A stretch of 64,000 nt of DNA from CAWEWH01 sp963812775 (GTDB lineage: Bacteria; Pseudomonadota; Alphaproteobacteria; Rhizobiales; Beijerinckiaceae): positions 387,859-451,858 of the forward strand of contig CAWEWH010000008.1 of NCBI GenBank assembly GCA_963812775.1, read 5' to 3'. The notes below the pieces were generated by a model, which saw nothing but the letters and a program-made list of their open reading frames with translations, had not been told where the DNA came from and ran no database searches. Positions 26,760-35,328 of the stretch are shown piece by piece (the first letter of the stretch is position 1; each line of letters starts with the position of its first letter). The position numbers and the translations under genes are program-made.

Positions 26760-27780
26760 ATGATTTTTTGTACCCTGTTCGACCGCGCGTACCTGCCGCA
26801 CGGTCTTTCACTCTATCAATCGCTCGAGCGTGCCTGCAAAGGCCGTTTCGTCCTGCATGTCCTCTGCATGGACGACTTCACGGCCAGTGTATTGCGCGAG
26901 CTCGAACTGCCTCAGGTCCGTGTGGTCGAGCTCACCGACATCGAGGACGAGGCCTTGCGCGCCGCCCGCGGCAACCGCAGCGTCGGCGAATTCTGCTGGA
27001 CTTGCACGTCGCCGCTGCTTCTGCATGTGCTTGATAGGGTCGCGCCCGGTGAGATCATCAGCTATGTCGATGCCGACATCCGTTTTTTCAGCGATCCCTC
27101 TGTCGTCCACGCCGAGCTCGGTGGAGGAAGTATCTTCGTCCACGAGCACGGCTTTGCCCCCGAGCACGCAGCATCTCATGCGGGAAGCTGGCCAATTCAA
27201 CGTCGGCCTTGTGGCGTTCCGAAACAACGAGGAGGGCCGTGCTTGCTTGGAGCGATGGAAGGCCCAATGTCTGGTGGAGTGCCGCTTCGACCCGGCGGCG
27301 GGAAAATGCGGCGACCAGAATTATTTGGATGAATGGCCCGCGCGCTATCGCGGTCTCGTCATCTCCGCGAATCCGGGGGTCGGCTTGGCGCCGTGGAACA
27401 TCGGCAAGTATCGCATCGGACGACGGTGCGACGTGGTCACGGTCGATGATCGTCCCATCGTATTTTATCACTATCACTCGTTGAAGATGCTGCGTCCGCG
27501 ATGGGGCGTAAGCCCGCTCGCAATGGCGACCGGAGCCTACACGCTCAGCGAGGTGGTGATCTCTTCGCTCTACGCGCCTTACGCCAGGGAGCTGTGGGCG
27601 GCGCTTCGCCGTGCCGAGACCAGCGGCGCTGGTCGAAGGCTCCAGCCCCGGCTCGCCGGAGGATTGACGCCGTTGCCGCTCCTCTATTCTCAGTTGCTCG
27701 ATCACCAACTGCTGTTCATGTTCCGTGGTATCCGCATGCGCACGCCGCGGCCGATCGTCAAGCTGCTGTACGGCCTTTGA
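26760..27780 (+). CDS. GT8-like glycosyltransferase, frameshifted
   Basis: Starts FCTLFDRAYLPHGLSLYQSL, the opening of a nucleotide-diphospho-sugar transferase fold, and has the DxD-type metal motif in YVDADIRFF at residue 106. In the following frame comes GQFNVGLVAFRN, the family's acceptor-side strand, then NYLDEWP, HYHSLK. These features place it near glycosyltransferase family 8-like proteins. The frame changes near 27170 by one surplus base; the repaired product is about 339 residues. No signal peptide or TM, so cytoplasmic. It lies between rmlA and fdtA, so it may transfer the resulting 3-amino-6-deoxyhexose (inference). Confidence 0.72.
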
Positions 27781-28220
27781 AAAGCTGCACTAGGATCCCG
27801 TTGCCGGAGTTCCGCGACCACCGCGGCCGTCTTTTGGCGGCGGAGACCGGGCCGCATGTGCCCTTTGGGGTGCAACGCATTTTTGCCATCTACGACGTCC
27901 CCGCGGGGCTTGCGCGGGGCGGACACGCGCACCGCAGGCAGGAGCAGTTTCTGATCATGCTGGCGGGCTCGTGCAAGATCACCGCCGAGAGTGCCGACAG
28001 TTCGTCGGAGGAAGGCTTGGTCGCGCCGACTGAGGGGCTTTATGTCCCGGCCGGCGTGTGGCTCGAGCTGCGCGACTTTTCGCCAGGCGCCATATGCCTC
28101 GTCCTCGCGTCCGGTCCGTTCGACGAAGCCGACTACATTCGTGACTACGGCGAGTTCAAGGCCGGCATGGCGTCGGCCGGTCCGGCTCGGCGCGGCGGTG
28201 CTGGAGGCCAACCGTCATGA
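27777..28220 (+). CDS. fdtA: dTDP-4-keto-6-deoxyhexose 3,4-ketoisomerase-like cupin (FdtA/WxcM-like)
   Basis: A cupin that moves the keto group of dTDP-6-deoxy-hexos-4-ulose from C4 to C3, ahead of transamination. Motifs: RIPLPEFRDHRG at the start, FGVQRIFAIYDVP, then RGGHAHRRQEQFLIML with the two catalytic histidines. The 147-residue length is right for FdtA/QdtA. The TTG overlapping the upstream stop (TTGA) is the only start that keeps the conserved N-terminus. FdtA or QdtA cannot be told apart from sequence by eye. ATGA overlap downstream. Confidence 0.88.
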   Translation: MKSCTRIPLPEFRDHRGRLLAAETGPHVPFGVQRIFAIYDVPAGLARGGHAHRRQEQFLIMLAGSCKITAESADSSSEEGLVAPTEGLYVPAGVWLELRDFSPGAICLVLASGPFDEADYIRDYGEFKAGMASAGPARRGGAGGQPS

Positions 28221-29137
28221 CGGCCCTGCGGTCGCTCTATGTTCGCTACCTTCGCGGCACGGCGCTCGGCGATGCGGCGCGCGCCACCTACCACGGACTG
28301 CGCCACCTGCGAGAGCGTGAACCTGCAAGCACACCACGCCTGTCGTTGCGCTATCGGATGAAACTGTTCGCTCACCGAACCGCCTATGTCGGGCGGTACG
28401 TCGCGGAGCGCGGGCAGCGCGGCGTTGCTTGGTTGATAAACTCGCGCGAGAGCGCGAACTTCACCTACGATCTCACGCCGCGCAACGAAGCGCATCTGGC
28501 CGAGATTCTGTCGGTTGTCAGCGGCCTACCCTCGATGCAACTCGCCGGATACATTCGTGAGATCAACGAGGATCAGCAACTCAAGCGAACCATTCTGGAG
28601 CGGGTTACAGCGCTCGGTCCGCACAGCGGTATCGATCCGATCGCCCGCTTCGGCCGCCGCGTCGGTTGGTACGCGCTGGCACGCGCGTTGAAGCCCGGCG
28701 TCATCGTCGAGACGGGGGTGGAGAAGGGGTTGGGCGCCACGGTGCTGTGCTGCGCCTTGCTGCGCAACGCGCAGGAGGGACGGCCGGGCCGCTACTTCGG
28801 CACGGACATCGATCGCGGGGCGGGGGCTTTGTGGGGAGACCCTTACTACTCCGTTGGCACCATCCTGTATGGCGACTCGATCGAATCCCTGATGCGCCTA
28901 GACGGCCCGATCGATCTTTTCATCAACGACAGCGATCATTCCGCCGACTATGAGGCGCGGGAGTATGGCGTCATCGCGCCGAAGCTTTCGCCCAACGCCG
29001 TGGTCATCGGCGACAACGCGCATGTGACCGACGCGCTTCTGCGCTTTTCGAGGGAGCACGGGCGCCGCTTTCTGTTCTTCCGCGAGGACCCGGCCGATCA
29101 TTGGTATCCAGGGGCTGGAATTGGCCTCTCGTTCTGA
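28217..29137 (+). CDS. Class I SAM-dependent methyltransferase (CmcI/rhamnosyl-O-methyltransferase-like)
   Basis: The core VIVETGVEKGLGATVL serves as motif I, YFGTDIDRG as motif II and PIDLFINDSDHSADYEAREY as the metal-dependent motif IV region (three acidic residues), a pattern like Methyltransf_24 and CmcI-type enzymes. The 110 N-terminal residues are basic and unassigned. Length 306. It is the first of five consecutive methyltransferase-like or glycosyltransferase genes without other functions between them. Substrate presumably a sugar hydroxyl on the glycan (inference). Confidence 0.75.
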   Translation: MTALRSLYVRYLRGTALGDAARATYHGLRHLREREPASTPRLSLRYRMKLFAHRTAYVGRYVAERGQRGVAWLINSRESANFTYDLTPRNEAHLAEILSVVSGLPSMQLAGYIREINEDQQLKRTILERVTALGPHSGIDPIARFGRRVGWYALARALKPGVIVETGVEKGLGATVLCCALLRNAQEGRPGRYFGTDIDRGAGALWGDPYYSVGTILYGDSIESLMRLDGPIDLFINDSDHSADYEAREYGVIAPKLSPNAVVIGDNAHVTDALLRFSREHGRRFLFFREDPADHWYPGAGIGLSF

Positions 29138-29162
29138 TCACCAATCCCGCCCGAGCCGCGCC

Positions 29163-30047
29163 GTGATCCATCTCAAGGGTGTGTTGAAACCATTGCTGCC
29201 ACCGTTTGTCGTCTCAGCGCTGCGTCGAGCTTGGCCTGCAGCACCAGCGCGCACACTGCAGGAGCCACTCGGTACGAGCGAGCCGCCCCACTGGGAGATG
29301 GTGCCGGACACCGAATCGACATGGACTGCGGGAGAAGGCTGGGCCCATGCATCCATCGCACAAACGCAGGAGTCCAAGTGGGGGGCGTTCATGGCCGCCG
29401 CCGCTAGCCCCCGGCCCTTGGGCCAGTCCCATGAAGGGTCGTGCGCCACGCCTCCAAACGTCGCCAGCCACAACACTATCATGAGCTTTGGCTACGTGCT
29501 TGGGCGTGTCGCCGAAGGCCGACCGAGCATCAGTGTCTTGGATTGGGGCGGCGGCCTAGGGCACTACTATGTCTACTCGCGAGTGCTCATGCCAAACCTT
29601 GTCTGCGACTACGTCGTCAAGGATCTGCCCGGCACATGCGCGGCTGGACGCCGGCTTCTTCCCAATGTGACGTTCACAAGCGAAGCGGACGTCGCCTTTT
29701 CCCGTCGGTACGATCTTGTCTTTGCCAGTAGCTCAATGCATTACTCGCGGGATCCCTACAGGCTTCTCGGTAGCTTGTGCGCAAGTGCCGACAAGTGGCT
29801 GATGATCACCCGCACGCCGATCATCGAGCATCACGACGATTTTGTTGTCGTGCAGCGGCCGCATGTTTATGGATACTTGTCGGAGTACCCCGGCTGGTTC
29901 ATGAACAGGAAGCGGCTGCTGACCCACGTGGCGAGTCAAGGCTTCGTACTCGAGCGCGAGTTTGTGGTGGGCGAGGCAGCGCACGTTCCCAACGCGCCGG
30001 AGGATGCGCAGTACGCTGGATTCCTGTTCCGGCGGCCGAGCTGCTAG
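29163..30047 (+). CDS. Putative methyltransferase of the TIGR04325 / LIC12133-type family
   Basis: The pattern VLDWGGGLGHYYVYSRV with PNLVCDYVVKDLPGTCAAG, followed by YDLVFASSSMHYSRDP and MITRTPI, is characteristic of a family of putative methyltransferases found in polysaccharide loci. I selected the GTG giving VIHLKGVLKPLLPPFV because this hydrophobic-basic beginning is typical of the family; a TTG 42 bp upstream, overlapping the previous gene, is the other option. A second member of the same family is found on the other strand at about 46 kb. Function in this family has not been shown biochemically to my knowledge. Confidence 0.75.
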   Translation: MIHLKGVLKPLLPPFVVSALRRAWPAAPARTLQEPLGTSEPPHWEMVPDTESTWTAGEGWAHASIAQTQESKWGAFMAAAASPRPLGQSHEGSCATPPNVASHNTIMSFGYVLGRVAEGRPSISVLDWGGGLGHYYVYSRVLMPNLVCDYVVKDLPGTCAAGRRLLPNVTFTSEADVAFSRRYDLVFASSSMHYSRDPYRLLGSLCASADKWLMITRTPIIEHHDDFVVVQRPHVYGYLSEYPGWFMNRKRLLTHVASQGFVLEREFVVGEAAHVPNAPEDAQYAGFLFRRPSC

Positions 30048-30073
30048 GCCAAGATTACTTGCCGCAATCCGTT

Positions 30074-30868
30074 ATGGTTCTCTCATTTCGTTCGTTGCTT
30101 CGTGAGATCGGGTTCTTGTCTGTCCTGCGCCCTCTCAACGGATGCATCCGCCGTTTTTCAGCGTTGACGCACAAGATGCAGCACGACCTAGAGTGGACCA
30201 TTCACCCTTCTCCGGAATGGTACGACACGTACCTCGGACAGCACTATTCCTGGAAAGCGGACAATCTCCCCTGGGTCTGGGATCGAGGCGTCTTCAGCGC
30301 ATTTGCAATGCCGCAGGGTGCTCGCGTCCTCGATTTGTGCTGCGGCGGCGGCTTCTTTACGCGGCATTTCTATGCAGGGCGAGCAGCTCAAGTGCTGGGT
30401 GTCGATTTCGATCGGAGGGCCATTGCGCATGCGCGCCGATACAATGCAGCGCCCAATATCCAATTTGACGTCGTCGATGTGCGTGCGGGCGTGCCGCCGG
30501 GTCCGTTCGATCACGTGGTTTGGGACGCCGCAATCGAACATTTTACGCCACAGGAAATCGATCGCGTGATACGCGCGCTACGCAATCAGATGACGCCGAC
30601 CGCGATGCTGACTGGTTACACGATTTAAGAGCGCTCCGACCATGCCAAACAGCACACCGAGCACGAGTATGAATTCTCCTCCAAAGAGGATCTAGCGCGC
30701 TTCCTGACGCCGCACTTCCGCAACGTGCTCGTCTTCGAGACTATTTATCCGCAACGCCACAACCTGCATTTTGTCGCCTCCGACGCGGCGCTGCCTTTCG
30801 ATCCAGAATGGCCACATGCATTTCGAAGCCGAGCTGCCTCATCAGGCGGCCTCGCGTCTGTTGGCTGA
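30074..30868 (+). pseudogene. SAM methyltransferase interrupted by an in-frame TAA
   Basis: Clear class I methyltransferase: VLDLCCGGGFFTRHFY (motif I), VLGVDFDRRAIAHAR (motif II), DHVVWDAAIEHFTP (motif IV). After MLTGYTI an in-frame TAA at 30626-30628 stops translation, yet the same frame continues for another 79 codons with EFSSKEDLARFLTPHF and NVLVFETIYPQRHNLHF, the expected closing strands. So this is a nonsense change, not a frameshift, unlike its neighbours. The truncated 184-residue product lacks the final strands and is probably inactive; readthrough or a base-calling error cannot be excluded. Confidence 0.72.
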
Positions 30869-30886
30869 CAACGGTCGGCCCGGGAC

Positions 30887-32053
30887 ATGCGCTTCGTCAT
30901 CGTCACGCATTGCTACGGCGAGTTTCTCGATTGGCTGTATCGCCAGTCGCCGCATCTCGCCGCGGCGCCGTTTGCATCGCAACGCGCCGCCTATCATGCG
31001 ACGCTGTTCGGCTCGGCGGACTTCTATGTCGAGGGGCTGCGCGCGGCGGGACACGATGTGGAGGAATTCGTCGTCAACAACGCCCACGCCCAACGCGCTT
31101 GGCTGCGCGAGCACGGAGCTTCGGAGGCCGGGCGCGAAGAATGTCAGCCCGCCGCCGCTGGATTCCTTGGCAGTCTCAAGCAGCGGGTCAGGCGCTGGCT
31201 CGCGCCCTCCGCCGCAGGTCAGGTCGGTTACGGGCACGAGGCGTCGTTCCGGGACCTGGTCGCGCAATTGCAGGAGCTGCGACCGAACGTCGTCTACAAC
31301 CAATCGGTCTTTGCGTTCGGCAATGCCGAGCTCGACGAGGTGAAGCGATACTGCGGCCGTCTCGCCGGCGAACACGCTGCAACCGTCCTGCCGGACCACA
31401 TCGACTATGGCCGGTACGATCTTATCGTCTCGTCGTTTCCGCCGACGCTCGACTGGCTGCGAGCCCGCGGGGCCCGGGTCGCGCTCAACCAACTCGCCTT
31501 CGATCCGCGCGTTCTCACCTCCATCCCGGACGTGCCGCGCGACATCCGCCTCAGCTTCGTTGGCAGCTTCTTTGCAGTGCACCGCAGCCGGCTTGGCCTG
31601 CTCGAGGCGGTGGCGGCGCAGGTGCCGGACATTTCCGTCAACGGCAACGTGGCCATCGACATCGAACCGTCCTCGCCCCTCGCCGGCAAGATCGGGCCCC
31701 CGCTTTGGGGCCGCGATATGTTCACACTGCTCGCGCGCTCGCAGATCACGCTCAATCATCACGGTGACGTTCCGCCCTTCGCCAACAACATGCGGCTCTT
31801 TGAAGCGACCGGCATGGGATGCCTCCTGGTGACCGATCACAAGGACAATCTCGGCGAGATGTTCGAGCCGGACAAGGAGGTGGTCAGCTATCGCGATGCG
31901 GGCGAATGCCGCGACAAGGTCCGCTACTATCTCGACGATCGTCATGCCACCGAGCGTCAGCGCATCATGGCGGCGGGACGGCGTCGCACCCTGCGCGACC
32001 ACACCTACGATGCCAGAATGAAGCACTTGGCCGAGCTGATCGAGGCGCTCTGA
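30887..32053 (+). CDS. CgeB-like GT-B glycosyltransferase
   Basis: The C-terminal half has the CgeB/Glyco_trans_1_2 signature: LSFVGSFF, the segment TLLARSQITLNHHGDVPP, then FANNMRLFEATGMGCLLVTD and NLGEMFEPDKEVVSYRDAGE. The N-terminal half starts RFVIVTHCYGEFLDWLYRQS. Length 388 is normal. The TGATG overlap with the next gene implies coupling. This probably adds a sugar to the repeat unit or primer. Confidence 0.82.
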   Translation: MRFVIVTHCYGEFLDWLYRQSPHLAAAPFASQRAAYHATLFGSADFYVEGLRAAGHDVEEFVVNNAHAQRAWLREHGASEAGREECQPAAAGFLGSLKQRVRRWLAPSAAGQVGYGHEASFRDLVAQLQELRPNVVYNQSVFAFGNAELDEVKRYCGRLAGEHAATVLPDHIDYGRYDLIVSSFPPTLDWLRARGARVALNQLAFDPRVLTSIPDVPRDIRLSFVGSFFAVHRSRLGLLEAVAAQVPDISVNGNVAIDIEPSSPLAGKIGPPLWGRDMFTLLARSQITLNHHGDVPPFANNMRLFEATGMGCLLVTDHKDNLGEMFEPDKEVVSYRDAGECRDKVRYYLDDRHATERQRIMAAGRRRTLRDHTYDARMKHLAELIEAL

Positions 32054-32859
32054 TGGCCGCCATTGCGGCGCGGCTGAAATCCGTCGCCAACCTGCTGCTG
32101 CCGCCTTTTGTGACGAACGCGCTCCGGCAACTGGCGCGCCGCGCCAACGCGACGGGGCCGCGGGACGCGGGCTTGGCGCTCTCCGACGCGACAAGGACGG
32201 AGCGCCGATACTGGGGGCTCGACGAGCTCGATCGCAAGATCGAAAAATACCTTAACTATCAGGGTGGCTACTACGTCGAGCTCGGCGCTAACAACGGAAG
32301 GCTCTCGTCGAACACGCTCTACTATGAGCGCCACAAGAGCTGGCGCGGCATCCTCGTGGAGCCGGCCCCGAACCTCTTCCTCGAGTGCCGCAAGAACAGG
32401 TCGGATCGAAACCATATCGTGTGTGCAGCCTGCGTATCGTTCGACTACCCGGCTGAGTTCGTGAAGATCCTCTATTCGGACAGCATGTCGGTGTCGCTCG
32501 ATGTCGATTCCGACATCCCCGATCCCGCCGCCCATGCGGAGCTCGGGCGACAATTCCTGCGCGGCGGCGAGACCGTTTTCACTTTCGGCGCCCTGGCCCG
32601 CACTCTCGACTCGATCCTTCGCGAGGCGAACGCCCCACGCGTCATCGATTTCCTCAGCCTCGACGTGGAAGGATCCGAGCTCGATGTCCTGAAGGGCATC
32701 GACCACGAGGAGTTCAGGTTCCGCTACATGCTCATCGAATGCCGGGACGTTGCGAGATTGCAGGCCTTCCTAAGGCCCCTGCGCTATGAGCTCCTCGAGC
32801 GCTTCAACGACCATGACCACCTCTTCGCGTCTGCTCCCGAAGGAACGCCATCGTCATGA
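32053..32859 (+). CDS. FkbM-family methyltransferase
   Basis: SAM-binding motif YYVELGANNGRLSSNTLYYE, followed by GILVEPAPNLFLECRKNR and the diagnostic IDFLSLDVEGSELDVLKGID with YMLIECRDV. FkbM-type enzymes O-methylate sugars or macrolides. The N-terminal 45 residues, LLLPPFVTNALRQLARR, resemble the start of the TIGR04325-like protein three genes upstream, a lead helix seen in several methyltransferases of this cluster. Length 268. ATGA overlap with the aminotransferase gene. Confidence 0.85.
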   Translation: MAAIAARLKSVANLLLPPFVTNALRQLARRANATGPRDAGLALSDATRTERRYWGLDELDRKIEKYLNYQGGYYVELGANNGRLSSNTLYYERHKSWRGILVEPAPNLFLECRKNRSDRNHIVCAACVSFDYPAEFVKILYSDSMSVSLDVDSDIPDPAAHAELGRQFLRGGETVFTFGALARTLDSILREANAPRVIDFLSLDVEGSELDVLKGIDHEEFRFRYMLIECRDVARLQAFLRPLRYELLERFNDHDHLFASAPEGTPSS

Positions 32860-34041
32860 ACGCAGGCGAGGGCGGGCGTCCCGTGCCGGTGGCAGACCCG
32901 GCGGCCGACCACGCGCATCTGCGCCAGGAGATCCTTGCGGCCATGGCGCGCGTTTTCGAACTCGGGCACCTACATTCTCGGCCCCGAGGTCGATGCGTTT
33001 GAACGCAGCTTCGCGGCGCGTTGTGGCGCCCTCGGGGCCGTTGGCGTCGGCAGCGGCACTGATGCTCTCGTGCTGGGGTTGCTCGCGGCCGGGGTCGGGA
33101 GTGGCGACGAGGTGGTTACCGTGTCGCATACCGCCGGTGCGACGGTCGCGGCCATCCGCATGATCGACGCGGTGCCGGTGCTCGTCGATATCGACCCCGA
33201 GACGTACTGTCTCGACCCCGGCTCGCTGCAAGGGGCACTCTCGCCGCGCACGAAGGCGGTGCTGCCGGTGCATCTTTACGGCCATCCCGCCGATCTCGAC
33301 GCCATAGGCGCCTTCGCGGGCGAGCACGGCTTGGCACTGATCGAGGACGTTGCCCAAGCGGAGGAAGCGTCCATCGGCGAAAGGCCGCTCGGCACGATCG
33401 GCGACATCGGCTGCTTCAGTTTCTATCCAACCAAGAATCTCGGTGCCATCGGCGACGGCGGCCTTGCCACGGCGAGGCGCCAGGACACCATTGAGCGACT
33501 TCGTCTCCTCCGAACCTACGGCTGGAGCCGTCCGCAATTTGCCAGCATTCCCGGCGGGCGTTGCTCGCGCCTCGACGAGCTTCAGGCGGCCATGTTGAGC
33601 GTCAAACTCCGGCACATCGGCACGGCGGTCGAGCAGCGTCGCGCTATCGCCGCGCGCTACAACGCGGCTTTCGCCGATCTGCCCTTGACCCTGCCGGTCG
33701 AGAGACCAGGCTGTCGCCACGTCTATCACCTCTACGTGGTGCGCACCGACGTGCGGGCGGCGTTGGCCCAGCATCTTCACCGCACCGGCATCGCGACAGG
33801 CATCCACTATCCCCACGCCGTTCATCGCCAACCGGGATTGGCGGCTCACGCGCGTGTTGCCGGCAGCATGACGGCCACCGAGGAGATCGGCGGCAAGATC
33901 TTGAGCCTGCCCATGTTTTCGAGCCTTTCGGCGGCGGCGCAAGAGCGGGTGATAGACGGCGTCCGCGCCTTCTTCGAGAAGCGCTCGGTCGACGACCTGC
34001 CGGCAGACCGGCACGGTGTCGCTGAGCGGCGCTCATCATGA
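32856..34041 (+). CDS. DegT/DnrJ/EryC1 aminotransferase (copy 2, probable FdtB role), frameshifted near N-terminus
   Basis: PLP aminotransferase with GTDALVLGLLAAGV, VHLYGHPAD, IEDVAQAEEA and the Schiff-base Lys in FYPTKNLGAIGDGG. The annotated-looking frame from 32935 misses the N-terminal helix; the frame starting at the ATG that overlaps the fkbM-like stop supplies VPVADPAADHAHLRQEILAA and then breaks at RVFE, resuming as SGTYILGPEV with one base dropped near 32961. Intact length about 395. In dTDP-3-amino sugar pathways the enzyme after FdtA is a DegT protein (FdtB), so this is the better candidate of the two. Confidence 0.87.
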
Positions 34042-35322
34042 CGCACGCGCGGCGCATCGCGGTCATTGGCCTCGGCTATGTCGGACTGCCGGTGGCCGTG
34101 GCCTTTGCCCGCTCGGGCGTCCCCGTCATCGGCTTCGACATCGATGCTGGCCGCATCGCCGAGCTGAAGGCAGGACATGACCGCACGCGCGAGGTTGAGA
34201 ACAAGGAGCTTCGCCAAGCGAACCTGATCCTGACCGATGTCGCAGCTGCACTTCGCCAAGCCGACTTCTTCATCGTCACGGTGCCGACACCCATCGACGC
34301 GTCGCGTCGTCCGGATCTCACCGCCATGCTCGACGGCATCGCGCAGCGTGGCTGAGGCGCTGAAGCGCGGCGACATCGTCGTTTACGAGTCGACCGTCTT
34401 TCCCGGAGCCATCGAAGAGGAATGCGTGCCCGTGCTTGAAACGGTGTCAGGGCTCGCTGCGGGGCGGGATTTCTCCGTCGGCTATTCGCCCGAGCGCATC
34501 AATCCCGGCGACAAGGTGCATCGCTTCGAAAGCATTACCAAAGTCGTGTCCGCTCAAGACGAAGCGACGCTCGACACCATCGCCGGCGTCTACGGCTCGG
34601 TGGTGCGGGCCGGCATCCATCGTGCCCCCTCCATCAAGGTGGCGGAGGCCGCCAAGGTGATCGAGAACACGCAGCGCGATCTCAACATCGCCTTTATGAA
34701 CGAGCTATCGGCCATCTGTCATGTGCTCGGCCTCGACACCGGCGATGTGATCGAGGCAGCCAAGACCAAGTGGAACTTCCTGCCGTTCTATCCGGGCTTG
34801 GTGGGCGGCCACTGTATCGGCGTCGATCCCTATTATCTGACCCATCGCGCCGAGAAGGCGGGCTACCATCCGGAGGTCATCCTCGCGGGCCGGCGCATCA
34901 ACGATGGGGTCGGCTCGCGCGTCGCCCACGAGTGCATCCGCCAGCTTCTGCGGCGGGGCCGCGGCGAGGCCGTGGTTACCGTGCTTGGGCTGGCCTTCAA
35001 GGAGAACGTGCCGGATATCCGCAACTCCAAGGTGGTTGATATCGTGCGCGAGCTGCGCGGTTTCGGCGTCAGCGTCCAGGTGCACGATCCGCTCGCCTCA
35101 GCCGAGGAAGCGGCGCACCACTACGACATCGTCTTGAGCGACGCGCGCGACCTCAAGCCGGCCGACGCCGTCATCATGGCGGTCGCGCACGACGATTATG
35201 TCTCCGGCGGCTGGCCTTTGGTCGTCGGCTTGCTCAAGGGGCGCGCCGGCGTCGTGCTCGACGTGAGGGCTCGCCTCGATCGCCTCAGCAAGCCACCTGC
35301 CGTGGAGCTGTGGCGGCTCTAG
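34038..35322 (+). CDS. UDP-sugar 6-dehydrogenase of the TviB/WbpA/WbpO type, frameshifted
   Basis: NAD-dependent oxidation of a UDP-N-acetylhexosamine to the uronic acid. IAVIGLGYVGLPVAVAFA is the Rossmann motif; further on come YESTVFPGAIEEECVPVLE, FSVGYSPERINPGD, AEAAKVIENTQRDLNIAFMNE and the catalytic Cys in VGGHCIGVDPYYL. The first frame ends at 34355 after GIAQRG; dropping the G at 34341 gives LDGIRSVAEALKRGDIVV and a 427-residue protein. Last gene of the cluster: its stop lies six bases from the stop of the convergent protease gene, with a small GTGGC/GCCAC hairpin spanning the junction. Confidence 0.92.
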
Positions 35323-35328
35323 CCACGG

